The position numbers were made by a program, and so were the translations under genes. From Diogma glabrata (taxonomy: Eukaryota; Arthropoda; Insecta; Diptera; Cylindrotomidae): DNA of 64,000 nt. The DNA lies in assembly GCA_963693315.1 (NCBI GenBank), contig OY856187.1, positions 423,948,429-424,012,428 of the forward strand, given 5' to 3'. The notes beneath the pieces are model-generated. The model was not told the origin of the DNA. It made no database searches and saw only the letters and a program-made list of their open reading frames with translations. Below, piece by piece: positions 24,401-32,929 of this stretch (positions are counted from its first letter, which is position 1; each line of letters opens with the position of its first letter).

Positions 24401-27400
24401 TCCATCTCGAGAAGCCACGAATTTGTCCACATAAAGAAGTTTTCTTCTATCATTTAAAAGTTTTAGTGATGAATTTACGCTTATACAATGATGATTTATG
24501 CAACAAAGCATAACATAATCTGCTTGCACTATCTGATTGAAAGTATGTAAATTGTAAATATTGGGATGATATAGCTAGCTAGCTACAATACAATATTAAA
24601 ACTGTGAGTTAAAGAAAACATCAAAATAATTAAATCAAAATAGAAAATAACGACATTCTTTTGTTCGTGAAAGATAGACTAACGAAAAATCAACTTTTGC
24701 AACCAACTACTTTTTAGACCTCTAATTAAATCACCGCTTCGAAAATTATTATTTATTTTATTACACTGACACAACAAAGAGTATAAACTCATTGAAATAA
24801 CTCAAAATGAATGACATAAAACAATAATACATAATCACAGAAAGAATTGGAATACGAGAAGTTTCCAAACATAAACAATAATTGTAATCCTAAAGAATAT
24901 AAATAAATAGTTAATGTATAACTCATAAATCACATATACACTATTCTGAAAGTTTTGAAAATATACTTTGATTAAATTTTTTTTTTTGGTTAATATAAAA
25001 CAATATTTACAAAAAGCTGGAAATTAAGTTATTAATGAAAAAAAAAATCGAACTAATAAACTCAAGCAGACAAATAATAACTTTTAAAAAAAAAGCGTAC
25101 TAACAACAGATAAAAACAAATTTAAAATCGGAGTAAAAGGCTAAGTTCAGTTAAAAAAAATTGTAATCAAAATATATAAGATATGAAATAAAAACGACAT
25201 TACCACACTTATGTGTATTTGAATTAATAATCTGATTAATACTAAAATAATTAACCTACACATAAATAATAAGATAATTATCGTAAATTAAAACTAAATT
25301 AAAATAGAAAAATAATACATGCTCCAGCCGGATAGAAAAACAATATCTATTTACATACCGGCAATTTCACCTCCACCGAGATCATTTAAAATCTTACGAT
25401 AGGATGGCCGTCTTGTCAGTAAATCACGTCGTTTTTTTGGTGATTCATCATCAGTTAAACTATCTTCACTATTGGTATCGGTTATTTGTGATGGTGTTAA
25501 ATTTGGTTCTGGCTTTATCTATAATTTTGTAAATAATAAAAAACATTTTATTAGCATTAATTTTTCTTTCTTTTAAATAGATTATTTTTTTCATTTACAT
25601 AACTTACATGGACAGCCTGTAAACTTCCTTGTGCTGTATGTATAACGGAATTAGGTTTACTAACTAATAAAACACCTTTAGATAATGTCATTGGTTGAAT
25701 ATTTGTAGCTGATTGAATAACGGATTGCTGATTGGCTTGAATTACGGATTGCGCCTAAAATATTTAGAAAATTCAGTTCATTATAATTTTTTCTTTAATG
25801 AATTTATAACTTTTTTTGAGAGACACTTTTAATTCAAAACAATTGTGAAAATGAATGAAAGTGATTTGAAAATTATTATTTACTTCTTATCTTAAGTATA
25901 TTTTTTGTTTCGTATCGATAAGCTGTTTAAATTACTAAATAAAACGAAGATATTTTTAAGCATGTATGCACATTAAATGTAAATGTAAAAATATTATAAG
26001 CGAATTTATTGTAATAATGCACAGATATAAGAGATATGAACTATTATATTGTTAAAATTTTGCATTTTGGATGCTAAATATCTTCTTAGATATCAGATCA
26101 GAAAACAAATGTTGTTGATACATTTTTGAAACTAATAAACTAAATTCAAACATCACATACGAGGTAAAAAAATTATATTGGAACGTTTAACTGGTTCTGT
26201 ATCTGGTAGTTGAAAAACATAAAAGATGTAAGTATTTCAAATTAACATTCAATATCAATCGCCTAAATTCGCATGACGCAATATAGTAAAATTATATGTA
26301 TGTACATTCAAATAAATAAAACAAATTAATTATAATCAAATTTGTCTAAAACTAAAGATAAAGAAAAGAATCAAAACAATATTACTGCATTACATTGACA
26401 TCTGAAAATATTTCCCATTACGTCATTCATAAAGTTAATTTTATACAATTTAATTTAAGATATAAAATAACCTATTATAGTTTACTCGTATTCTTGCAAA
26501 ATTAATATTCTTTTTGATTTGTGATAAAATGTAAATTCAAATATATTATCTGGATTTAAATGCTGTAGTCTAGAGATAATTCGAGCAAGTTTTTGTTTTC
26601 CATTTTCAACATAATATATTGGTAACAAATTCATTTGACGGCAAATTAATATTGGAACGTAATGGGTATGGAAAGTTTGTATTATTTAATCAAACATGAT
26701 TGTATATTGGATAATAAAAATTACGGGGTTCGATTATCATAGGAAAACTGATTCATTGAAAACAAAAGAACCTTATAAACAATTTGGAGTGTATTTTTCG
26801 AGCAATTAACCTTAAGTACTTACATATCTCCGCATGGAGGGATCAGTTTTTATTGTTTTGAATTTTTTTTTTATTTTTGATCTACGGGTGTGATAACCCC
26901 GTGTACTCCAGTCCCTGCTATTGACATACGAGTTGACGTGAGATATCACGTACCACTGGCAATAGCAGTGAGATATCATTAGCCAAGGTGACATCTTAGG
27001 GGTGGTGGCGGATAACCTGTATTCAGTCAACGGTAGCACCCTCAATCTTAGCTGTGAAATAATCCTGGATGATGAGACGCTATTGCTTCCTTGAGGAAAC
27101 GAGCCTTCATATAACTATGTGTGGGCTTTAATCTTCAAGAAAGACTACATCAGAGGATCAAGGAATATGCAACCGGCTGGATTATTGGCAACCACATTTT
27201 TGTTTTTTTTCAGCAAATTTTTGTAAAAATTTCCTATTTACTTTTGTTTTCTCTATTCTATCATAAAATATTGGCCTATGTCATATTTTGTCAGTAATAG
27301 GATTTTTTGTTTAGTTCTCCATTCTTTGACCAAAAATATAAAAAAAAAAAAAAAAAAAAGATTTACGTCCATCAACATCTTTGAACGTATGTTGTTGTGG

Positions 27401-30400
27401 GACCCTGGACTTAAAAGGTTTTTGAGACACATATTGTAATCCCTGCTACACAACACATTTTATTAAAAAAAACATATTGGAAATCACTTAAATTTTGCAA
27501 TTCGAAATCAATCGATCTTATAATCAATCTTCCCTCTCCTCGTTTTGAGTTTACCGCATTACCACAACCAAGCAGATTCTAGTTTTAGACTTCTTGATTT
27601 GTTTCCATATCGGTCGTTACTTTCTTATTCAAAGGCAAAATTGTCGTTTATAAAAATCACAAATCTGATTAGGATTGCTATCAAGAAACTAAAAACAATA
27701 AATTTATTAGTTTTGTAATCAAGAATATTAACTAACCGATGGAAGTGCAAAACGACAGTTTGAGTCTGAATTCGAATAATTTCTTGTTATTCCTTTTTCA
27801 ATAACGATACCAAATGGGAAACTAAATAAACATTATTAAAGGAACATGTCAGATTAGGTAAGATTAATTGGGCTGATTAATTGGACGTTGTGCTGATTCT
27901 TTCTACAAGTGGGAAATCTCAGAGTCCCCTCAATGTGACTGCGGAGCTCCACAACAAATCATAAAACACATTGCAACTATGTGTCCACTTCAACGATACA
28001 ATGGCGACATCTCAGACATCCAATTGGCAACTCCCGATGTAGTAGTCTCCATCTATTGTGATAGGTAACTTTAATGTTGATTTCAATAAAAATCCTCAAA
28101 ACTGGCTCTCAAACTATTTTCTATAAAAAAAATTTCAAAGAAAAATTCAATTCATTGAAGCTACAACAATTGATAATATTGTGACGATTATGGAAAACGA
28201 TAGAACACAACACAAAAGAATAGAACATCTTTCGAGAAAATACACTTTAGAGTTCCACAAAAGAAATACATAAATCAATGAAAGATGACAACGTAACCAA
28301 AGTAAACACGCAATAGGAAGTTTTTGTTTATCTTATAAGAAAGTAAACGCAATCTATTAGAGAATAGGTATAAATAATCAAATTAAAAAGAGTAGATCGC
28401 ACACCTGTGTCAACATTAGAAGATCGTTTTATTATGTTGATAAAGGAAGGAAAAAGGTTCTAGAATCTAGTAGAAATGTCGATATTATTTCTTCTAGCTA
28501 GCATATATGAGGTCGTCTTAGGGATAAGAATGAGTATAAAATTGTCAGCGATAGAATTGAATGTAAAAATTTAACAGTGATATAAAGAGATTTTTAAAAT
28601 TAACAGTGTTACAAGTTAAAAAAGATAATTGTTAGAAATAACTATAAGTGTAATAGAGTTTTATAAGTAAAAAATTATTTACAAGAACAATTAAGGGGAA
28701 TAGTAGTAGGAGAAATATTTTTATAATAAAATATTGAACGAATAAAATTATAACGTTTAGAAAATCCATTGTGTTTTAATTTCCTGATTTAGTGATCGAA
28801 CTAAATAATTGTAACTCGGCTAAGAAACGTTACAATATACTTTCCACTATAAATTATTTAGAAGCTGGTGTTATTGAAGCTTTATTTAGCCATCATACAT
28901 AAACGGCGAATTATATTCGCACTTGCCTTACTTTTTTTTAATAAAATGTATTGTGTAGTAAGTAGGCATTATAATATGGGTCACAACACAACAACTCATA
29001 AAACACATGGGTTCTAAGGTGTCGATGGACGCAGTGTTTTTGTAAATAATGCGTAACTAAACAATAAATCTAATCACAAAATAAAATATGGCATAGCCCA
29101 ATACTTCATGATAGGATAAAGAAACAATATGAAAGCTTGTTTCTTCGAGCAAGCAAAAGCATGCTTCCACCAAGGAGGAATATGACATTACAGTTGAATG
29201 AATAGATTTCAATCACCAGTAGCCCTATTCCGGTACATCGTCAAATAGGAATTGAGAAATAAATTATAGCATTTTTTTCATAACTAGTATTCCGTGTCGC
29301 GGAAAAATTCGTATTAGAATAGTAGATTCTTGTATGAGCTTAGAATGAAGGCAATTCTTCACGAGGATGAAGTTTCCCGAAACGAGCGTAGCGAGTGAAG
29401 GGAATCATCTAAGCGAATACAAGATGCTATTTTATCCACGACTGTAAAATATATCGTTTAATTTCCATTTTTCATGCAAAAATTTGTATCGCCATATTGA
29501 AATAAAAACATCAAAGATAGCGAAAAACAAAACAAGTTTGTTGTTTAATTTGTTAGGGGAATATTTAATAAACTATAGAGCTGTTCACTCGCTACGCTCG
29601 TTTCGGGAAACTTCATCCTCGTGAAGAATTGCCTTCATTCTAAGCGAATACAAGATGCTATTTTATCCACGACTGTAAAATATATCGTTTAATTTCCATT
29701 TTTCATGCAAAAATTTGTATCGCCATATTGAAATAAAAACATCAAAGATAGCGAAAAACAAAACAAGTTTGTTGTTTAATTTGTTAGGGGAATATTTAAT
29801 AAACTATAGAGCTGTTAACGAATTTTCATCAAATTCACTAGTTGTGGGATGAATACAATTACAATGGAAGACATACGCATGGAAAGCATATATTCTTTAG
29901 TAGTCGTGGATAAAATATTTCTTTATTTCATTTATTGCACTTTTTTCTCAATTCCCAATTCCCAGGGAAATGCCGGAATAGGCGTACAGGACCCCAAAAT
30001 ATCACATTGGCTAGTGATATATCACTGCTAGTGACAGTGGTAGATCAAAAATAAAAAAAATTACTAACTAACCAAAACTGATCCCTGCCGGCAGATTTGA
30101 AGGAAAACTAATATTCTTAATTTCAAAAATTTCCAAATTAATGACCTATCTCTACCACTATATTTTCGTATATATATAAAAGAACATATCTAAAGCAGGA
30201 CGTATGGAAATGTAGAAAATGGTCTGGTTCGTTAGAAAATGGTCTGGTTCGTTAGAAAATGGTCTGGTTCGTTAGAAAATGGTCTGGTTCGTAACTATAA
30301 TCCTGAATCTATGTAAATTCAGTCAAACTTCCATAAACCGAACTTCTATTATTCGAATTTTTTTATAAATCGTTTCTATATTTCGAACTTTCCCTACAGC

Positions 30401-31304
30401 CGGGCATTCACTTACAACAGAAACAGAACCCGATTTTCATACAAATTTGACAGGAAAAAACTCTGTTGCTGTAAATTCTGTATGGAATTCTGTTTCTGTT
30501 GTGTGGTTTTCAGCCTTAAATCGAACAAAAACTGATGCATGTAGTGGTTCGAATTATGGAAGTTTCACTGTAATCTAAGTGGGAGTATTTTGAAAACATG
30601 AAGCTCAATCAGTTCGTGGAATCGTGAGTAAAAAGAATATAAGTATATCGATGTTTGGTAAGCAAACATGTCTCTGAACTAAATGTCGTATAAAATCTCC
30701 TAGCTAATAAATATGGTTTTTTTGGGTTTATTTTTCGCATGTTTGTAGGATGAAAGCAATTAATTAGTCCAGCTACTATTAAAAATACGCGTTAATAATT
30801 ATAACTAAATCACCATGAAATCTTGTTTTGTGGTCAGGAACGGAACCATCTAAAAATAAAAAAAAAGAAGTTTGGTATACCCAAATAAGCAAATATATGA
30901 CGTCATCATTTCAGCAAATGTGCTGGATTAAACAAAAACCATTTAAAATTAAACAGTAGCGCTAAACAAATAAGATGACGTCATCAATTTTAACTATTGT
31001 TTTTCTTTATGATTGGATTTTTTCTCATCAACACTTTAAAATAATAAAAGCAAAGAGAAGAATGCATTCGATAAAATAATATGAATAAAATATTTTCCCG
31101 CAATTTATTTATTATGAAAAAATTATGTATATAAAAAAAGAAACTTACTTGAATACCAGAACCTGTTGATGGCAATAATTGAACTATATTTGCTCCTGAC
31201 GTAAGGACAGCTGTTGTTGAACCATTATCAGCTGGCGAAGCTGATGGTCCGTTTAACGGATCTATACTAGAATTTCCATTTTCCTCAACCATACTGCTTT
31301 CCAT
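12480..31304 (-). CDS. CREB: CREB transcription factor (KID and bZIP), five coding exons
   Basis: cAMP-response-element binding protein, a nuclear bZIP dimer that binds TGACGTCA and recruits CBP after phosphorylation. Coding exons: complement(31149..31304), (25608..25754), (25359..25518), (15618..15755) and (12480..12697). All have GT-AG borders and compatible phases, giving 819 nt, i.e. 272 residues plus stop. Exon 1 starts MESSMVEENG. Exon 2 is Gln/Ser-rich. Exon 3 holds the kinase-inducible domain with LLTRRPSYRKILNDL, including the PKA site RRPS, after an acidic SEDSLTDDESP stretch. Exon 4 is a Q-rich segment (QYTQSQDGQQFYVP). Exon 5 holds the basic region (RLMKNREAARECRRKKKEY) and leucine zipper, ending in QQKSD. 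Compared with vertebrate CREB1 (~340 aa) part of the second Q-rich region is missing, so a small or alternative exon may hide in introns 3 or 4. Introns 2, 3 and 4 are 89, 9602 and 2920 bp; intron 1 is 5394 bp and most of introns 1 and 3 is transposon. Confidence 0.95.
12698..14085. other. CREB intron 4, first part: nothing recognised
   Basis: AT-rich intronic DNA. Short echoing segments (for example ACCGGTTTT and GCCGGTTTT near 13023-13057, and TTTAAATAAAATGGTG at about 13710 and 13787) suggest old repeats, but no element boundaries or exon could be supported. Confidence 0.4.
14086..14735 (+). repeat. Dispersed ~650-bp repeat (family A), full copy
   Basis: Reference copy of an unclassified repeat seen six times in the window. 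It starts around TTTAATAAAATGTGTTGTGT and ends near ACTGATTCCTCCATGCG. Landmarks in order: CACAACAACA, GATGTTAATGGACGC, ACTAAACAATAAATCCTATC, GGCTCGTTTCTTCGAGCAAG, GACTGAATACAGTTCATCCG, AGATATCACCTTGGCCAGTG, GGGACTGGAGTACGCGGGG. No ORF, no poly(A) tail, no tRNA-like head and no obvious terminal inverted repeats. Other copies: 20748-20996, 26823-27471 (minus), 28936-30090 (interrupted), 42303-42746 (minus, partial) and 52241-52830. Confidence 0.75.
14736..15617. other. CREB intron 4, second part: nothing recognised
   Basis: AT-rich intronic sequence leading to exon 4 of CREB. No element or exon could be supported. Confidence 0.4.
16440..17150 (+). mobile_element. Ty3/Gypsy retrotransposon remnant: integrase C-terminus and LTR
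   Basis: Around 16497-16608 one frame reads WEGPYTIITKINDVVYRIKK and then NPKVVHLERLALY followed by a stop. This is the GPY/F module that ends Gypsy integrases. An AAGGAGGAG purine tract at 16607-16616 follows the stop, then an LTR-like sequence to about 17147. The LTR stretch is clearly related to the solo LTR at 28180-28834 (shared AACGTAACCAAAGTAAA, GGAAGTTTTTGTTTATC, ACACCTGTGTCAACAT, TATATAAGAGGTCGT and the ending GTAACTCGGC). Beyond it, TGGCAACAGCGAAC at about 17150-17163 looks like a primer-binding site. Everything upstream of the integrase tail is missing. It sits in CREB intron 3. Confidence 0.75.
18440..18631 (+). CDS. Small Cys-rich ORF with acidic tail inside the Crypton-like element
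   Basis: The 63-codon frame is rich in cysteine (CNSTCGTCCGDNC) and ends in an acidic Ser/Asp tail (PSEENDSDRSSDD) just before the stop. The upstream part overlaps a (GT)n-like run, so the true start or a splice acceptor is unknown. The Cys pattern C-x3-C-x2-CC-x3-C could bind zinc. I do not recognise a family. It could be the end of a longer ORF1 of the element, or chance. Confidence 0.35.
   Translation: MVQKHCFFRHHLCVCQCLCACIRCLWWLPQTLLCNSTCGTCCGDNCPPIDPSEENDSDRSSDD
18885..19014. mobile_element. 130-bp palindromic MITE
   Basis: TATGAAACAAGTTGCTAAAT (from 18885) and its inverted partner ending GCAACGTGTTTCATA (to 19014) form arms of about 34 bp with two to three mismatches; the inner ends are GGTTGTTTTAAG and CTTAAAACAACT. 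No coding capacity. It is nested inside the Crypton-like element. No clear target duplication was seen. Confidence 0.7.
19181..20167 (+). pseudogene. Crypton-type tyrosine recombinase, frameshifted
   Basis: Consecutive fragments reconstruct a tyrosine-recombinase layout. 19190-19255 gives the N-terminal AAN..S.IVPEKSKL stretch. 19213-19560 gives YKNFDEWFKESKT, STLWCEYSKLRTMV and SKTFTKEQI, the SAM-like core-binding domain. 19536-19565 gives SEHLLLK in another frame. 19591-20013 gives IIFGVAGRCRRNELLKL with the first catalytic Arg, and IIETKTKVPRQYV with the likely Lys. 19979-20167 gives GHCFRRSGATLL (HxxR), FGGWKS and VAKGYVDSS with the nucleophilic Tyr. All catalytic positions expected of the superfamily (R, K, HxxR, W, Y) are still visible. 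Breaks: a duplicated ACTTCATACAAAA at 19256-19288 shifts frame, another shift follows KEQI, 19566-19611 could be a 46-bp intron (gtaaac...caag) or an insertion, and a 1-nt deletion near 19977 precedes GHCFRR. The gene is not functional as read. Confidence 0.8.
20748..20996 (+). repeat. Family A repeat, 5' partial copy
   Basis: Matches the first ~250 bp of the 14086-14735 copy, including CACAACAACATGCGT, GTGTTGATGGACGCAATTTT and TAACTAAACAATAAATCCTA. The 3' part is absent. The flanking bases, between the Crypton-like element and the Jockey-like LINE, hold nothing else recognised. Confidence 0.7.
21421..22791 (-). pseudogene. Jockey-like reverse transcriptase and C-terminus, YADD deleted
   Basis: 22090-22791 holds RT motifs: GPDGISAIMLKHIGPK, IIIPILKPGKPE, SYRPISILSSVAKLIE, HGFRKAHSTTTAL and ALDLSKAFETVSHAALL. 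The frame then shifts; the other frame gives GVPHGGVLSPSLFNLYLSSL across about 22090-22160. The expected SYADD block is absent: text passes from MKQLTYVQCPILI straight to NPKLLGVTFDPLLKF (21825-22061), skipping about 70-80 residues. 21421-21750 holds the C-terminal DHLHEECNILPIRKHNEML. The missing catalytic aspartates make the RT inactive whatever the frameshifts. Confidence 0.85.
22917..23330 (-). pseudogene. Jockey-like ORF2, linker between endonuclease and RT
   Basis: Reads TYINFNKADWDNLNNFTE near the start, then SRFIPAGSI and ISGLNKQINKLVMEHKRNKW, and ends with SLWKVIMGLTHPRQ and a stop. This is the region that links the endonuclease to the RT in Jockey elements. It overlaps the endonuclease frame by 11 nt and is out of frame with it, so a frameshift near 23320-23330 separates them. 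Confidence 0.75.
23320..24291 (-). pseudogene. Jockey-like ORF2 N-terminus: 2A-like motif, PHD-like finger, endonuclease
   Basis: Near residues 10-22 the protein reads LLVMTGIERNPGPTK, close to the D(V/I)ExNPGP consensus of ribosome-skipping 2A peptides except that Gly replaces the first Asp. A Cys/His finger follows (VQCNSCKEWCHLKNCSGL and later APCC, residues about 43-74), of the PHD-like type seen in some insect Jockey ORFs. The endonuclease begins at VIIMQLNCNGLLNKIDDII near residue 103 and retains GDINAHHDLW and the terminal SDHVPIII. The expected QETK catalytic glutamate block after the first helix is scrambled (NNIESSFVKKKPN), so the endonuclease is probably inactive. An upstream frame at 24242-24529 overlaps its start by 50 nt and may be the preceding ORF. 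Confidence 0.8.
24242..24529 (-). pseudogene. Jockey-like element, upstream ORF fragment
   Basis: A 95-codon frame at the 5' end of the element, overlapping the start of the 2A/PHD-containing ORF in another frame. The reading RRKLLYVDKFVASRDGRVYA and STKGATPTLHFLDKE shows no motif I can name. It could be an ORF1 remnant or part of ORF2 displaced by a frameshift. Confidence 0.4.
24546..25358. other. CREB intron 3, AT-rich end
   Basis: AT-rich intronic DNA before exon 3 of CREB, with (TAGC)n at about 24573-24585. No exon or element recognised. Confidence 0.4.
25755..26481. other. CREB intron 1, right flank of exon 2
   Basis: AT-rich sequence. No element boundaries or exon identified. Confidence 0.35.
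26482..26634 (-). pseudogene. Short conserved-looking ORF of unknown identity in CREB intron 1
   Basis: From the ATG at 26634 the frame reads MNLLPIYYVENGKQKLARII, then SRLQHLNPDNIFEFTFYHKS and KRILILQEYE, then TAA (50 residues). The same frame stays open upstream to about 26685 (IIQTFHTHYVPILICRQ). The composition is protein-like and unlike the surrounding AT-rich noise. I do not recognise the family. It could be a fragment of a processed gene copy, an exon of a nested gene, or part of a mobile element. No splice sites or poly(A) signal could be tied to it. Confidence 0.35.
26823..27471 (-). repeat. Family A repeat, full copy, inverted
   Basis: Reverse complement of the 14086-14735 type. 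It begins TCCGCATGGAGGGATCAGTT and ends ACACAACACATTTTATTAAA, with a 21-bp poly(A) at 27339-27359 in the middle. CCCCGTGTACTCCAGTCCCT and ATTCAGTCAACGGTAGCACC are preserved. Confidence 0.75.
27845..28060 (+). mobile_element. LINE ORF2 C-terminal fragment
   Basis: One frame reads KWEISESPQCDCGAPQQIIK and HIATMCPLQRYNGDISDIQL, then ATPDVV. A CDCG...H...C knuckle of this kind ends ORF2 of several LINE families. No RT is nearby, so this is an isolated 3' fragment. Whether it is continuous with 28062-28170 is unclear. Confidence 0.6.
28062..28170 (+). pseudogene. Endonuclease-like fragment, split by the solo LTR
   Basis: The frame reads IVIGNFNVDFNKNPQNWLSN, then a stop, then KKFQRKIQFIEATTIDN, resembling the GDFN(V/I)D block and following strand of an exonuclease/endonuclease fold as found in Helitrons and some LINEs. 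The solo LTR at 28180-28834 interrupts it. The assignment is weak because it rests on one short block. Confidence 0.3.
28180..28834 (+). mobile_element. Solo LTR of a Gypsy-type element with 4-bp TSD
   Basis: The 655-bp sequence starts TGTGAC and ends GTTACA and is flanked by ATAT at 28176-28179 and 28835-28838. It aligns over long stretches with the LTR-like sequence at about 16640-17140. No internal coding sequence is adjacent, so it is best explained as a solo LTR left by recombination. It lies in CREB intron 1. Confidence 0.75.
28936..30090 (+). repeat. Family A repeat, interrupted copy
   Basis: The left part (28936-29223) and right part (29983-30090) match the family A sequence and are contiguous in other copies, around CCAGTACCC. 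Between them is a separate element at 29224-29982. The right part ends CTGATCCCTGCCGGCAG. Confidence 0.7.
29224..29982. mobile_element. Nested ~760-bp inverted-repeat element with internal A-B-A'-B structure
   Basis: The ends are CCCTATTCCGG...CAATTGAG-type on the left and the inverted CCGGAATAGG on the right, with further arm similarity (AATTGAGAAATAAA against its complement near 29945-29965). GTA flanks both ends in the interrupted family A copy, compatible with a TA target duplication. Internally, a 59-bp segment A (29341-29399) occurs inverted and identical at 29584-29642; looser similarity extends to about 29327 and 29653. A 177-bp segment B (29409-29585) is repeated directly and identically at 29640-29816. 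No ORF. Confidence 0.75.
30214..30293. repeat. 20-bp tandem repeat, four copies
   Basis: GAAAATGGTCTGGTTCGTTA is repeated four times, the fourth copy ending GTAA. Copies are identical, so the expansion is recent. It lies in CREB intron 1, about 600 bp from a pair of CRE octamers. Confidence 0.95.
30414..30502. repeat. Small inverted repeat
   Basis: ACAACAGAAACAGAA (30414-30428) is the exact reverse complement of TTCTGTTTCTGTTGT (30488-30502), separated by 59 bp. It may be the core of a short MITE; wider ends are not convincing. Confidence 0.6.
30898..30983. promoter_or_regulatory. Pair of perfect CRE octamers in CREB intron 1
   Basis: TGACGTCA, the full palindromic CREB/ATF binding site, occurs at 30898-30905 and again at 30976-30983, both followed by TCA. 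The spacing is 78 bp. They lie about 165-250 bp downstream of the splice donor of the first coding exon of CREB itself. CREB is known in mammals to autoregulate through CREs in its own gene; the same arrangement here is inference. Confidence 0.6.
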
Positions 31305-32089
31305 AGCACTTCCACTTTAACTCCGAAATAGTATTTTGTTTTCTATTCTTTATAATTGTACAACAAACTTTAATAGTTGTGGATAACCTACAAATTATAT
31401 TTATATTATATTATTATATACAAAAATTTGATACAAATTAACATTTCAATTTAAATAAAACTAATATTTAATTTAAATTGAGGTTATGGTTTATTTTAAA
31501 CATTCATAATTAATATATTTTTTTCATTATTTCACTTAAACTTTATTATTACATTCTTTGAACAAGTTTTAAAATAAATCTATTTGATTGGCATTGATAT
31601 TAAATATATTTTAAATAAATATAATTATATTATTTTTTATAACTGACGCCATTTTTATTTGAATATATGTATTCATATATGTATATACACTTTATTCCTT
31701 TTTCATTCGCACAAAAATTTTAATATCAATTGACATCTTTTTTTCTAGATCGAAAATTATTATTACATCTTATAAAAATCACTAAACTTGGTTTAAATAC
31801 AAATTTTTTTTTATATTTAACTATTAACCACTATAAAACTCACTAAAACAGTTTCCCTCTAAAAAAAACTTATCAAAGTTTCTGACACTTTAAAATATTG
31901 AGAAAAAAATTATATATTTTTAACAACCTTTTTATATACATATTTTGGTAATTCAACGAATAAATAAATATATGATATGATGCAAACTAAATTAATTGAA
32001 CCATTAAATTAAATAACAAAAATAAAAAAATTATTTTTTGTGATATAATTTTTTATTATTATTATTTTATTTATTACAAAAGTACTTAC

Positions 32090-32392
32090 CAGTTACGTAT
32101 TTATCGTCACACAGGCTACCTAAACCTCTCGGTGTGGGTAAATACACTAAATACGTAAAAAGCCACGTCAAATTTTTTTATTACAACAACACAACAGAAC
32201 ATTACATTCACATCACAAGAAAGAAATGTTTAGTGTATGCGTAATTTTTTTGTGTTATTTATTTTTATTTATAAAAAATTATATTCGATTCAATCAAAAT
32301 ATTGTTCGTCACTCTACGAACACTATTGTAAAACTACAGTCAATTACAAAAGTTTTTTTGTTGTATGATTCGTAAAACACGTCACGATGACG
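32090..32392 (-). promoter_or_regulatory. Putative CREB 5' leader exon and CRE half-site cluster
   Basis: On the minus strand CTG|GTAAGT at 32090/32089 is a perfect splice donor without an upstream coding frame, suggesting a non-coding first exon of CREB joined to the ATG exon at 31304. Upstream, CRE half-sites (CGTCA or TGACG) occur at 32105, 32166, 32307, 32380 and 32388, the last two facing each other 3 bp apart. No clear TATA box. The whole stretch 31305-32605 is otherwise AT-rich. Confidence 0.45.
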
Positions 32393-32929
32393 ATTATGTT
32401 GCGAAGAAAATTTAAATAGCTGGAGAAGACTACCTAGGAAAAGGGGAATGATTTTGTAATGGTTTGAAATTTGAATTTATTTCATAACATAACACAATAT
32501 TGGTTTGTTGAATATGTTTTGTCAGTTTTTAAAAGAAGTTTTTTTTTAATTTAAATATTTAAAATAAGTCAACTTTAGAATCATTGGTCCTTTTCACACT
32601 TGTATTAAGGTGACCAGATTATTTTCAAACCAAAAGATGACAGTTTTTTGTCAACATATAACACCCTCCCCCTCAACAATCGCGTAAAATAAAAATTATA
32701 TTTATTTAAATATTGAAAATTATTTATTTCGCAAAAAAGGATATATATTTTCTTATTCATATATATATTTGGATGACTTATGAATTTCTTTCAATAGGGT
32801 TTCACTGGACTCTCTTTTGAAATTGCTGTTTTTGATTTTTTTCGTTTATTAAAATAAACTGAGACTGACTTGTCTCAACACATTTAATTGAAATTTGAGT
32901 CTTTATAGTTGTCTGCAATCTGTATATCA

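Larger units (their letters stand above)
21100..24545 (-). mobile_element. Jockey-like non-LTR retrotransposon, near full length, dead
   Basis: Read on the minus strand from about 24545 to 21100: an N-terminal ORF, a 2A-like peptide with a PHD-like finger, an apurinic endonuclease, a linker, the reverse transcriptase, and a C-terminal domain (DHLHEECNILPIRKHNE, typical of Jockey elements). The 3' end at about 21100 carries (CAA)n on the element strand. Several frameshifts and an internal deletion that removes the catalytic YADD block show it cannot move. It lies in CREB intron 3 in the same orientation as CREB. Confidence 0.85.

Noticed and set aside
30990..31304. 104-residue ORF as a complete protein
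   Set aside because: Only the first 52 codons are CREB exon 1; a GTAAGT donor ends it and the rest is intronic low-complexity sequence.
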